From CAZCGA01 sp964498075 (GTDB taxonomy: Bacteria > Desulfobacterota > Binatia > HRBIN30), in the NCBI GenBank assembly GCA_964498075.1, contig CAZCGA010000003.1:42671-106670 (forward strand): a stretch of 64,000 bases of DNA. The letters are read 5' to 3'. Each line of letters opens with the position of its first letter. Position 1 is the first letter of the stretch. The notes under the pieces were generated by a model. It made no database searches. It saw nothing but the letters and a program-made list of their open reading frames with translations, and was not told the DNA's origin. Positions 41,454 through 50,116 of this stretch are shown one piece after another. The position numbers and the translations under genes were made by a program.

Positions 41454-42002
41454 TCAGGCAGGTTGCGAGCGCTGGTGCAGCTCCAGCAGATGGAACGCCA
41501 CCAGGGTCAGTGCGTTGCTCACCGCGCCCTGGCGGATCAGCCCGGTGATCTGATCGAGCGGAACAGTTTCCACGGTGAGCTCCTCGGTAGCGTCCCATTG
41601 CGGCGCCCCGACACGTTCGACATCGTGGGCCACGAACATGTGGCACCGGTTGTTCATGATCGCTGGGTTGGGATGGACAACACCCAATGGCAGCACTCGC
41701 TGACTCGCGTATCCGGTCTCCTCGCGCAGCTCTCGGCAGGCGGCGATGAGCGGAGAGGTATCGGCATCGTCCATGACTCCAGCCGGCACTTCCAGCGTCA
41801 GGTCACCAATGCCGTGACGAAACTGACGCACCATCACCACGCCACGATCCGGGGTGAGAGGCACGATATTCACCCAATCCCCGGTCTCGATCACATGGAA
41901 GTCATGTGTCTGGCCGCTGAGCAGCGAACGGCTATGATCGCGCCGAACGGAGAAGATCCGACAGCGATACATCAGCTCCGACTTCAGCACTTCCCAGCGC
42001 AT
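41454..42002 (-). CDS. Nudix hydrolase (ADP-ribose pyrophosphatase-like)
   Basis: Protein of 182 residues. The Nudix box reads PAGVMDDADTSPLIAACRELREETGY, with the core RELREETGY intact while the first Glu of GX5E is Asp. The preceding VVMVRQFRHGIGDLTLEVPAG is that of ADP-sugar pyrophosphatases. It starts seven bases after the stop of the upstream CoA-binding protein gene. Confidence 0.88.
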   Translation of the reverse strand: MRWEVLKSELMYRCRIFSVRRDHSRSLLSGQTHDFHVIETGDWVNIVPLTPDRGVVMVRQFRHGIGDLTLEVPAGVMDDADTSPLIAACRELREETGYASQRVLPLGVVHPNPAIMNNRCHMFVAHDVERVGAPQWDATEELTVETVPLDQITGLIRQGAVSNALTLVAFHLLELHQRSQPA

Positions 42003-42009
42003 CGCCCCC

Positions 42010-42420
42010 TCAAAACAGCCGGCGGTACTCGATCGCCGGACAGCGATCCATCACCACTGTGAGCCCCGCATCCTGAGCGCGCACTGCAGCGGCTTCGTCC
42101 ACAACTCCCAGCTGCATCCAGACGACCTGCGCTCCGATCGCAATCGCCGCGTCGACCACGGCCCCGGCCTGGTCGGCGCGGCGAAAGATGTCGACGATGT
42201 CAACCGCTCCGGGAATCGCGCGCACCGACGGATAGCACGTCTGCCCGAGTATCTTGTCTGCAGCCGGGTTGACAGGGACCACGGTGTGGCCCCTTTTCAT
42301 CAGCAGCTGTGCGCCGAGATGACTGTCGCGTGCGGGGTCCGGCGAGCAGCCCACCACTGCGATCCGGCGCGGCCGGGAGAGAATGTCACGGATCGTGCTG
42401 TCCGGCGGGTTACGAAACAT
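42010..42420 (-). CDS. CoA-binding domain protein (YccU-like)
   Basis: Rossmann-like protein of 136 residues: RRIAVVGCSPDPARDSHL (nucleotide loop), VVPVNPAADKILGQTCYPSV and VVWMQLGVVDEAAAVRA, ending VVMDRCPAIEYRRLF, which is the standard end of the family. The role is undefined. The ATG at 42420 is preceded by AGGTGG; an earlier Met at 42471 has no support. Probably one transcription unit with the phosphatase upstream and the Nudix gene downstream. Confidence 0.87.
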   Translation of the reverse strand: MFRNPPDSTIRDILSRPRRIAVVGCSPDPARDSHLGAQLLMKRGHTVVPVNPAADKILGQTCYPSVRAIPGAVDIVDIFRRADQAGAVVDAAIAIGAQVVWMQLGVVDEAAAVRAQDAGLTVVMDRCPAIEYRRLF

Positions 42421-42431
42421 GTCCACCTGTA

Positions 42432-42911
42432 CTAGGGGTCTGTCAGCCGGGTGAAGGCGCGCTCGAGACACGCCTTGATTTGATCACGGCAGGCGGCGAA
42501 GACCTCTTCATTCTGCCCCGCCGGATCTTCGATGTCGCCGTGGCCCCCGGCGAACTCCTTCAGGGTGTAGACGTCTTTGCCGGCGGCTTCGGGAAACGCC
42601 TCCCGCAGCATCTGCACCTGTTGCACCGTCATCGCCAGAATCAAGTCCGCGTCCGCGATGAGATGTCGGTTGCGCTTCAAATCGGTCGACACCGCCTCGG
42701 GCGGCACATGGATGCCCTCATCGCGCAGCACCAGTCGGGCGTCCATCGATACGAGCGCGCCGTCGCGCGCATAGGAAGCGATGCCGCCCGACTCGACCGT
42801 GAGATGGTCGTGCAGTGCGCGCTCCATCAGCATTTTCTTCAGGAGCGCCTCCGCAATGACGCTACGGCTGGTATTGGCGTGGCAGATGAAGAGGACTTTC
42901 CGATAGGGCAT
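42432..42911 (-). CDS. low-molecular-weight protein-tyrosine-phosphatase
   Basis: Protein of 159 residues. The P-loop CHANTSRS (CX5R) lies at residues 10-17 and the general-acid Asp in GDIEDPAG. Such enzymes (Wzb/YwlE type) dephosphorylate tyrosine or arginine residues and often act in exopolysaccharide control; ArsC-like arsenate reductases share the fold, but the extra Cys pair is not evident. The ATG at 42911 is preferred: the upstream extension is encoded by a palindromic repeat (FHEPEHEHEYD). Confidence 0.85.
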   Translation of the reverse strand: MPYRKVLFICHANTSRSVIAEALLKKMLMERALHDHLTVESGGIASYARDGALVSMDARLVLRDEGIHVPPEAVSTDLKRNRHLIADADLILAMTVQQVQMLREAFPEAAGKDVYTLKEFAGGHGDIEDPAGQNEEVFAACRDQIKACLERAFTRLTDP

Positions 42912-42918
42912 ATCGTAC

Positions 42919-42970
42919 TCGTGTTCGTGCTCGGGTTCGTGGAAGGATCCGACGACGCGCACGAACACGA
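42919..42970. repeat. palindromic TTCGTG/CACGAA repeat
   Basis: Perfect 12-bp inverted repeat TCGTGTTCGTGC (42919-42930) and GCACGAACACGA (42959-42970) with further TTCGTG/CACGAG copies around it, in the 75-base spacer between the SDR gene and the phosphatase gene. It may act as a terminator or stability element in RNA. Confidence 0.55.
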
Positions 42971-42986
42971 GCACGAATCGCGGGGA

Positions 42987-43931
42987 TCACCCCAAGGCGC
43001 CGGCGAGGACGGTGGACATGTCTTCCTTCGCGGTGATGCCCTTGGCGAGCTCGCCCTTCACCTTTGCACCGAGCTGGGCGGGATCCCACACGGCCTTTTG
43101 CGAGACCTTCCCCACCGTATGCCAGCCGGCCATCATCCAGACGGTGCCACCGCCGACGCGGAACACTTCCCCGTGCACGTCCTTCGCCTCGTCACTCGCC
43201 AGCCAGGCCACCAACGGTGCGATGTTCCGCGGGCTGAACACATCGAACTCCCCCTCTTTCGGCTCGCGGCCCATGAAGGCGGCGGTCGACGGCGTCGCGT
43301 CCACGGTCAAGCGCGTGCGGGCCAGCGGAGCGATGGCGTTGGCGGTCACGCCGTACTTCGACATCTCTTTGTCGATCACGATGGCCATCAGCGCCAGCGC
43401 GGCCTTTGCGGCGCCGTAGTTCGTCTGCCCGAGGTTGCCCAGCAAGCCGGCGTCCGATGACGTGTTGATGATGCGACCGCTGAGCACGTTGCCCTTCTTG
43501 TGTTCCTCGCGCCAGTACTCGCAAGCGTGCCGGCTCATGTTGAACGAGCCCTTGAGGTGGACCCCAATCACCGAGTCCCAGTCTTCCTCGGCCATGTTGA
43601 AGATCATACGGTCACGCAGAATCCCGGCGTTGTTCACCACGATGTTGAGCTTGCCGAAGGTGTCGATCGCGCACTCGACGATACGCTTCGCGGCCTTGAA
43701 GTCGGACACGCTGTCGCCGTTGGCGACCGCTTCCCCACCCATCTTCTTGATCTCACTCACCACTTCCTGTGCCGGCGAGGCGGTCGGAGCCCCGGTGCCG
43801 TCAAAGTGCGCGCCCAAGTCGTTGACGACGACCTTGGCACCCTGCTGGGCCATCAAGAGCGCTTCTTCGCGTCCGATGCCGCGGCCCGAGCCGGTGATGA
43901 TTGCAACCTTTCCTTCTAGCAAACGTGCCAT
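42987..43931 (-). CDS. short-chain dehydrogenase (MFE-2/HSD17B4-like 3-hydroxyacyl-CoA dehydrogenase)
   Basis: SDR of 314 residues. TGSGRGIG cofactor loop (13-20), VVVNDLGAHFDGTG as in peroxisomal multifunctional enzyme 2, NNAG, then SSDAG and NYGAAK with the catalytic Tyr/Lys. A C-terminal extension after GGGTVWMMAGW is usual for this subgroup. It would oxidise (R)-3-hydroxyacyl-CoA made by MaoC-type hydratases such as the one at 10899-11735. Start ATG at 43931. Confidence 0.88.
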   Translation of the reverse strand: MARLLEGKVAIITGSGRGIGREEALLMAQQGAKVVVNDLGAHFDGTGAPTASPAQEVVSEIKKMGGEAVANGDSVSDFKAAKRIVECAIDTFGKLNIVVNNAGILRDRMIFNMAEEDWDSVIGVHLKGSFNMSRHACEYWREEHKKGNVLSGRIINTSSDAGLLGNLGQTNYGAAKAALALMAIVIDKEMSKYGVTANAIAPLARTRLTVDATPSTAAFMGREPKEGEFDVFSPRNIAPLVAWLASDEAKDVHGEVFRVGGGTVWMMAGWHTVGKVSQKAVWDPAQLGAKVKGELAKGITAKEDMSTVLAGALG

Positions 43932-44101
43932 ACCCTTCTCCTTTCGGAACGAATTCGTTTCACTGTGGGTTGTGATTGTCTTGAAGCGACTCGGGACAAA
44001 CCAAGGGTATCTGCCAAGAAAACCCGCGCCTTGTCAAGATTGAGGAGCGCCGCCCAACCGCTGCCGCGTATCGTGCTTTGACGGCACGGCCCCAGATCAC
44101 T

Positions 44102-44278
44102 ATGATTCAGCAGAGGGAGCGAATCGTGCGGCAGTTCTTATACGGCGTGATTCTGGGGGCCGCGGCCATGTACCTCTACGCACGCTTCGACCCGCCCGCG
44201 ATCCTGACGTACTTGAACGCCGCCACCGAATCAGCGGCCAAATCAACGTCCGGCTACGGCGGCACCCACAAAAAGTAG
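44102..44278 (+). CDS. small single-span membrane protein
   Basis: Protein of 58 residues (ATG 44102; TTG 44078 would add eight). It has a basic start MIQQRERIVRQ, a hydrophobic helix FLYGVILGAAAMYLYARF and a Ser/Thr/Gly-rich tail ending THKK. No clear ribosome site. Function unknown. Confidence 0.42.
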   Translation: MIQQRERIVRQFLYGVILGAAAMYLYARFDPPAILTYLNAATESAAKSTSGYGGTHKK

Positions 44279-44289
44279 CCGGTGTCGTG

Positions 44290-45123
44290 TCACCGGAGGG
44301 CGACCACGGTTCGGCCACAGCCCGTGCGCGCCGCGCGGCGGATAATGCGCAGGCTTTCGTTCCGCGACACCTGTCCCTCGCGGCGGAACGTCCGCGTGGC
44401 ACGGGCAACGCAGCGCAAGTAGTCGCGTTGGCTCTGCCACGCTTCGCCGCTTGCCGACGCGTCGCAGGGGCACAGCTGGTCGACGCTGCACCCGCTCGCC
44501 GTCACCATGCTTCCCGCGGTTGACCCGGCGCACGCGTCGCACGCATCCCCGACACGATCGCCGTCGCTGTCGCTCTGCGCGCGATTGGCCACCAGAGGGC
44601 AGTTGTCCTGCATGTCCGCCACGCCGTCGCCATCGGCGTCGGCCGGCGGGTCGTCCACAGCTGACGCGGAGATCACCAACATATGGGTCTGGGCACCGGC
44701 ACGCGTCGACGACAGGATCATCGTGATGTCTCGCGAGTCGGCGTGTTGCCGCCGGCCGCTCGTGAACAGCACCTTCTCGCCGTTCACCAATGCGTCGAGC
44801 ACCATGGCCTGACGATCCGGGCCCAGGCGCTGCAGGAACCCGTTGCCCCCAATCGCGGTGCTCTTGCTGCTCAAGCTGAGGTTGGTGATGGCTGCCACGT
44901 CGAACATATTGGAAACCGGGAGCAAGGTCACGTCAAAGGTTCCGCTCAACGGTTCCGGGGGGGCAGGTGCCGTCGCACACCGGTTGCAGACCGAGGTAAT
45001 CGAGCTGCCCGCATTGACGACGTAGTGGCGCGAATCGGCAGCGGCCGGGCGCACCCACAGGAACACCATGGACACCGCCACTGCTGCCGTCGCCCATCGA
45101 CTGGTACGCCGCCGGCAATGCAT
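44290..45123 (-). CDS. secreted protein with thrombospondin type 3 calcium-binding repeats
   Basis: Protein of 277 residues with a Sec signal (ATAAVAVSMVFLWVRPAAADS), a beta-rich domain (SGTFDVTLLPVSNMF) and two thrombospondin type 3 repeats, DADGDGVADMQDNCP and DSDGDRVGDACDAC, which bind calcium. The C-terminus has five Cys and an Arg-rich helix. Convergent with the small gene that ends at 44278. Function unknown; extracellular or outer-membrane location is likely. Confidence 0.7.
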   Translation of the reverse strand: MHCRRRTSRWATAAVAVSMVFLWVRPAAADSRHYVVNAGSSITSVCNRCATAPAPPEPLSGTFDVTLLPVSNMFDVAAITNLSLSSKSTAIGGNGFLQRLGPDRQAMVLDALVNGEKVLFTSGRRQHADSRDITMILSSTRAGAQTHMLVISASAVDDPPADADGDGVADMQDNCPLVANRAQSDSDGDRVGDACDACAGSTAGSMVTASGCSVDQLCPCDASASGEAWQSQRDYLRCVARATRTFRREGQVSRNESLRIIRRAARTGCGRTVVALR

Positions 45124-45211
45124 GCGGCGACGTTACGCCGACCGGCAGGGTCAAGCAAGAGTCAATCGTTGCTCGACCCACGCCCGGTCTTCACCAGCAC
45201 GATTCACGATC

Positions 45212-45619
45212 TCAGAAGGGAATATCGTCGTCGTCGGATGACGGGCCGGCCGGTTCGCCCGGGGGCGCGCTGACTTCCTGCGGCGCGCGTCCACCGCCGC
45301 TCCCGAGGAAGCGGACGTCACGGGCGACGATCTCGGTGATGTACCGCTTGTTGCCGTCCTTGTCGTCATAGTTGCGTGTCTGGATGCGTCCTTCGATGAA
45401 CACCTGCCGCCCTTTGGACAAGTACTGGCCACAGGTCTCCGCTTGTTTGCCCCAGACGATCACGTTGTGCCACTCGGTGCGTTCCTGCAGTTGGCCCTGC
45501 TGGTCTTTCCACTTCTCCGTCGTGGCGACGGGAAACGACGCCTTCGCCTGCCCGTTGGGTGTGAAGCGCACCTCGGGATCCTTACCCAAATTGCCGACGA
45601 GGATGACTTTGTTGACCAC
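45212..45619 (-). CDS. ssb: single-stranded DNA-binding protein
   Basis: OB-fold protein of 135 residues: MVNKVILVGNLGKDPEVRFTP start, VWGKQAETCGQYLSKG, and the acidic protein-docking tail DDDDIPF at the very end. The linker is short and Pro/Gly-rich. Monocistronic here. Confidence 0.95.
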   Translation of the reverse strand: MVNKVILVGNLGKDPEVRFTPNGQAKASFPVATTEKWKDQQGQLQERTEWHNVIVWGKQAETCGQYLSKGRQVFIEGRIQTRNYDDKDGNKRYITEIVARDVRFLGSGGGRAPQEVSAPPGEPAGPSSDDDDIPF

Positions 45620-45671
45620 GGTGCGGCGACGCTAACAAGGGCGTGTTGGGGTGTCAAGCAAGCGTATCGAG

Positions 45672-46634
45672 TTAGCGGAGATACTCCAGCACCGCAGCGC
45701 ACAGCAGCGGGAACATGATCTCGTGGTGCCCGGTGAAATGGTAGCCGCGGCCGGTGCCGGCGGTGGGACGCTGCACGACGTTGACGTGCGGGCGGTAGTG
45801 GCGGTTGAAGTCCATGTCGATGGTCAGCAGGTTGTCGACACGCTTGCCGAGGTTGCGCGCCAGGTTCAAGGCTTTGACGAAGACCTCGGGAATGATCACG
45901 GCAGAGCCGAGGTTGATGAACACGCCGCCGTGCAGGCCTGCCACCACGGCGGCCAACTGGCGGAAGTCGCGCAAGCTGCCGGCGCCGATGGCGGCACCGT
46001 TCGCCGCCGGATGCATGTGGATGATGTCCGTGCCGATCGCCACGTGCACGGTGACCGGAATGCCCCAACGCGCTCCGGCCGCGAGAATGCTGAGATCACG
46101 GTGACGGACGTTCGCCCGCAACAGCGCGGCGCCGACCGCTGCTCCAAGTCCCTGCTCCGCTCGTGCGCCGGCGATCACCTGATTGAGGAAGCGGCCGGTC
46201 TCCTCCGCCATGCCGAAGCGCCCGTCCGCCAGGTTGGCGGCAACGTCCTCCGACGTTTCCCCGGCGAACGCCAGCTCGAAGTCGTGAATGATCGCCGCAC
46301 CGTTCATCGCCACCGCCGCGAGGATGCCGCGGTGCATCAGGTCGATGATCAATGGGCTCAACCCCACCTTGATCGGATGCGCACCCATGCCGAGCACGAT
46401 CCGTTTCCCGGCGCGGTGGCGCCGGGCAATCGCCTGCGCCACCGTGCGGAAGTCGCGCGCCGCAAGGATGTCCGGCAAGCCACGCAGAAACTCGCTGATC
46501 CGCATCCCCGGGCGCACCGGCGTGGCGACCGATGGCCGCGCCACGATGCTGCGCCGGCGGCGCAGGGGATAGGTGCGCACCTTCGACAGATCGAGAGGCT
46601 TCGGTTGTTGAGGACGAGAACGGCGCTTCGGCAT
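45672..46634 (-). CDS. deoxyhypusine synthase-like conserved protein
   Basis: Protein of 320 residues. Lines such as VLGMGAHPIKVGLSPLIIDL, AMNGAAIIHDFELAFAG, VHVAIGTDIIHMHP and NLGSAVIIPEVFVKAL resemble the NAD-binding fold of the deoxyhypusine synthase family, which in eukaryotes modifies eIF5A with spermidine. Bacteria lack eIF5A, and members of this bacterial branch have no agreed function. The ATG at 46634 begins one base after the stop of gmhA (46636), so the two are tightly coupled. The longer frame from 46763 overlaps gmhA and is not credible. Confidence 0.6.
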   Translation of the reverse strand: MPKRRSRPQQPKPLDLSKVRTYPLRRRRSIVARPSVATPVRPGMRISEFLRGLPDILAARDFRTVAQAIARRHRAGKRIVLGMGAHPIKVGLSPLIIDLMHRGILAAVAMNGAAIIHDFELAFAGETSEDVAANLADGRFGMAEETGRFLNQVIAGARAEQGLGAAVGAALLRANVRHRDLSILAAGARWGIPVTVHVAIGTDIIHMHPAANGAAIGAGSLRDFRQLAAVVAGLHGGVFINLGSAVIIPEVFVKALNLARNLGKRVDNLLTIDMDFNRHYRPHVNVVQRPTAGTGRGYHFTGHHEIMFPLLCAAVLEYLR

Positions 46635-46635
46635 G

Positions 46636-47316
46636 CTAGCTACTCCCGCGCCGGTCCGCTCGTTCACGCTGAGACGTTGACAACCATTGACCGAGTGTTC
46701 GTCCCGCTGCGGTACGCGGGCGGCGTCGATCACCCGCAAACAGCAACTCATCAACTTGATCACAGATCACGTGGCCGACGAGGATGTGCGTCTCCTGAAT
46801 CCGGGGCGTGTCGCGGGTGGCGCCGACGCGTAACACCAGATCGGCGGCTCGGGCCAGCTTCCCGCCGCTGCCGCCGGTCAGCGCGACGGTGCGAATGCCC
46901 AATCGCTTGCAGACCCCGACGGCTCGCAGGACGCTCGGCGAGTTGCCACTGGTGGACAGCGCCAGCGCCACGTCCCCGGTCCGCCCGAGCGCCCGCACCT
47001 GCTTGGCGAACACCTCGGCGTAGCCGTAATCGTTGGCGATGCTGGTGAGCGCCGAGGTGTCGGTGGTCAACGCGATCGCGGGCAACGGGATGCGCTCGAT
47101 CCGGAAACGATTGACGAACTCCGCGGCGATATGCTGTGCGTCGGCCGCGCTGCCCCCGTTGCCGAAGAGGAGGAGCTTGTTCCCGGCACGCAGCGCTGCG
47201 GCGACCGCTTCCACAACCTCGACCAGCGTGCCGAGGTTTTCGCGGAGGAACTGGCGCTTCACGGCGATACTGGCGGCGAAGATCCGGGTGATCTGCTGGC
47301 GCACGCGGCGCACCAT
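46636..47316 (-). CDS. gmhA: SIS-domain phosphoheptose isomerase-like protein
   Basis: Protein of 226 residues. SIS motifs LLFGNGGSAADAQHIAAEFVNRF and ALSTSGNSPSVL and the late IQETHILVGHVICDQVDELL identify sedoheptulose-7-phosphate isomerase, the first step of ADP/GDP-heptose synthesis for lipopolysaccharide. The protein is about 30 residues longer than usual at the C-terminus (Arg-rich). Leftward, divergent from ggt 78 bases away. Confidence 0.88.
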   Translation of the reverse strand: MVRRVRQQITRIFAASIAVKRQFLRENLGTLVEVVEAVAAALRAGNKLLLFGNGGSAADAQHIAAEFVNRFRIERIPLPAIALTTDTSALTSIANDYGYAEVFAKQVRALGRTGDVALALSTSGNSPSVLRAVGVCKRLGIRTVALTGGSGGKLARAADLVLRVGATRDTPRIQETHILVGHVICDQVDELLFAGDRRRPRTAAGRTLGQWLSTSQRERADRRGSS

Positions 47317-47394
47317 ATACTACGACCCCGAGGAGATCCAAGTGCGCAAGGTCGGCTTGCCAAGACTGGTACGCGCGTTTAGAGATGGGAGCCT

Positions 47395-49084
47395 GTGCGT
47401 AAGAGTGCAAAGCGCCAAGCGCTGCTCCTCCTGCTCCTCGTAGTTCCGGCCCCCGTTGCCGCCGCTTGGGGTGCACACGGCATGGTGGCCTCGGAGCATC
47501 GCCTCGCCTCGGCGGCGGGCGTCGAGATGCTGCAGCGCGGCGGCAACGCCATCGATGCGGCGGTGGCAACGGCGCTGGCTGTCGGGGTGGTGAACCCCGC
47601 TTCCTGTGGCATCGGCGGTGGCGGGTTCATGCTCATCTACCCGGCGCGTGAGCGGCGCGCCGTCGCGCTGGACTATCGCGAGGTCGCGCCCGCGGCTGCG
47701 TCGCGCGACATGTTCGTGCGTGATGGGCATGTGGTCCCCGAGCTGAGCCGCCACGGCGGTCTCGCGGTCGCCGTTCCCGGCGAGGTTGCCGGCTTGGCGG
47801 CTGCGTTGCGCCGCTACGGCACACTGCCGCTCGCGGCGGTGATGCAACCGGCAATCCGCTACGCCCGCGACGGCTTCGCCATCGAAGCGCATCTCGCCGA
47901 TGAGGTTGCGCACACCGTCGAGGCAGTGCGACGCGACCCCTTGCTGTCGCGGAATTTCTTGCACGCGGATGGCACGCCGTTGCACGAAGGTGAAACGGTC
48001 CGCCAGCCCGAGCTGGCGAGCACTCTGGAACGCATCGCCGCTGACGGACCGGATGTTTTCTATCGCGGCGCGATTGCGGAGCAGATCGCGGGTGCGACGC
48101 AAGCGGCAGGTGGTCTCGTGACCGTGACCGACCTCGCCGGCTTCCGCCCGACGTGGCGCCGCCCGCTGCGCGGCGAGCACAACGGCCATGTGGTGTGGAC
48201 CATGCCTCCGCCCAGCTCCGGNNNNNNNNNNGCCCTTGGGCAGCGGCGTGCTGCTCGAGGTCCTGGGCATCCTGCGCGCCGACGACTTGCGCGCGCTCGG
48301 CCACAACTCTCCCACCTATGCGCACCTGCTCGCCGAGGCGCTGCGGCACGCGTTTGCGGACCGTGCGCAGTACTACGGTGACCCCGATGCGGTCGACGTG
48401 CCGCTGCCGCGCTTGCTGGCGCCGGCGAACGTGGCGGCCTTGCGGCGGCGGATCAGCGCGACCCGCACCTTGGCGCAGACGGCGTACGGCAGTGCCGCCG
48501 CAGCATCGGACAGCGGCACCTCGCATCTGTCGGTGATGGATGCCGGCGGCAACGCCGTTGCCTGCACCACGACGATCAACACCGCCTTTGGTTCCATGGT
48601 CGTGGCCGGCGACACGGGCATCATTCTCAACAACGAGATGGATGATTTCTCCGCACAGCCTGGCGTGCCCAACGTGTACGGCTTGATCGGTACCGAGGCG
48701 AATGCGGTGGCGCCGCGCAAACGCCCACTGAGCAGCATGACGCCGACGATCGTCACGCGTGCCGGCCGGCCGGTGCTCGCCGCCGGCGGCTCCGGCGGGC
48801 CGTTGATCATCAGCGGGACGCTGCAGGTGCTGCTCAACATCCTCGACTTCGACTTCGATGCGACCACTGCGGTGGCCGCGCCCCGACTCCACGATCAGTG
48901 GGTGCCGCCGGTCCTCGCCGTCGAGCCGGGTGTGCCGGCGCTGACCCGCCGGGTGCTTGCGCGGTGCGGTCACAGTGTGACAGAGGTGCCCAGTATGGGC
49001 GCCGTGCAAGTCGTGCGAGTCTCCGCGGGCTTGTTCGAAGGGGCCGCCGATCCTCGCAAGGGTGGGGAGGCAACCGGCTGGTAA
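47395..49084 (+). CDS. ggt: gamma-glutamyltransferase, interrupted by an assembly gap
   Basis: N-terminal nucleophile hydrolase precursor. It starts with GTG 47395 (GGGAG upstream) and a signal peptide (ALLLLLLVVPAPVAAA); AHGMVASEHRLAS and GIGGGGFMLIY are family lines. The nucleophile Thr of the autocleavage site is in SGTSHLSVMDAGGNAV, with AGGSGGPLI near the C-terminus. A run of ten N at 48222-48231 (after MPPPSSG) changes the apparent frame, but the sequence on each side aligns with one gene, so the true gap is probably a few codons. It cleaves glutathione and other gamma-glutamyl compounds in the periplasm. Confidence 0.85.
48222..48231. other. assembly gap (ten N)
   Basis: Ten unresolved bases in the ggt coding sequence; exactly ten suggests a scaffolding placeholder rather than a measured length. 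Confidence 0.99.
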
Positions 49085-49086
49085 TC

Positions 49087-50067
49087 ATGACAGTCGCGGG
49101 CACGCCGGCCTGGCGCACCTGGATCTCCTCGCCGTGGTTCAAAGCGGGATCGAGCGTCCTGCTCCTCGCGATCCTGCTACACGAGACGGATCTCTCCGAC
49201 TTGCTCGACGCCGTGTCGCGGGCGCGCCCCGGCTGGGTGATTGCTGCCTTGCTGGGGTACATCGCCAGCCAAGTGGTGAGCTCGATCCGCTGGACGATGC
49301 TGGCGCGCCCTTTGGGCTTCAGCGAGCCCTTCGGGTACTTCTTCGCGTCGTACTTCACCGGGATGTACATGAACCTGTTCGCGCCGAGCACGGTGGCCGG
49401 CGACATCGGCCGCGCCTTGTACCTGGCCAGGGCACAGAAGCGCAAGGCGCTGGCGTTCACCACGGTGATCGCCGACCGCGGTCTGGGATTCATCGTGTTG
49501 AGCTGGATCGCTGCCCTGGCGATTCTCACCCAACCCGGCTACCGCCTGCCGGCATTGCTCTACTACAGCGCCTGGATCGTTCCGCCCGCGACGCTCTTCG
49601 GATGGCTGTATCTGCCCAAGCTCGTTGTGCGCGTCTTTGCCCCGGGCAACCGCTGGCGCAAGCTCGTCGAGGACGACCTGGTCCCGTACTGGCGCGACTT
49701 CGGTCTGCTCAGCCAGACCAGTGTCGTCGCCTGCGTGTTTCACCTCATGCAAGTCGCCACGCAGATCCTGTTGGCGTGGGCTTTGGGGATTCGCGCCCCA
49801 CTGTCGTTCTTCTTCATCTTCGTGCCGGTGGTGAACATCCTCGGCATGCTCCCGATCAGTTTCAGCGGCGTCGGCATTCGGGAGGGCGGCTACCTGTTCT
49901 TTCTCGCCAAGATCGGCGTCTCGCGTCCCGCGGCCGTCGCGCTCGGACTGCTTTCGAGCGGCGTTGTCCTGGCCACCGGAATTGCGGGCGGACTGGTGTT
50001 TTTGCTCTGGAGGGCGCCGGTGCCCGGCGTCAACGGGCCAACTGCGAAGCGCGCGGCGACCGACTAA
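49087..50067 (+). CDS. flippase-like membrane protein (UPF0104/LPG-synthase transmembrane type)
   Basis: Multi-pass protein of 326 residues with about seven or eight hydrophobic helices. The family lines SIRWTMLARPLGF, YFTGMYMNLFAPSTVAGDIGRALYLAR and LPISFSGVGIREGGYLFFLA are present. Such proteins resemble the membrane half of lysylphosphatidylglycerol synthases and are thought to move lipids or lipid-linked sugars. ATG 49087 begins two bases after the ggt stop. Confidence 0.85.
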   Translation: MTVAGTPAWRTWISSPWFKAGSSVLLLAILLHETDLSDLLDAVSRARPGWVIAALLGYIASQVVSSIRWTMLARPLGFSEPFGYFFASYFTGMYMNLFAPSTVAGDIGRALYLARAQKRKALAFTTVIADRGLGFIVLSWIAALAILTQPGYRLPALLYYSAWIVPPATLFGWLYLPKLVVRVFAPGNRWRKLVEDDLVPYWRDFGLLSQTSVVACVFHLMQVATQILLAWALGIRAPLSFFFIFVPVVNILGMLPISFSGVGIREGGYLFFLAKIGVSRPAAVALGLLSSGVVLATGIAGGLVFLLWRAPVPGVNGPTAKRAATD

Positions 50068-50116
50068 CGATGCGCAACCGAGTGCGTCGGTTTCCCGGGG
50101 GGGGTGTTGACCGCTG

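Noticed and set aside
42912..42974. Longer phosphatase start at 42974
   Set aside because: The added residues come from the palindromic repeat, and the P-loop is at the normal distance from the ATG at 42911.
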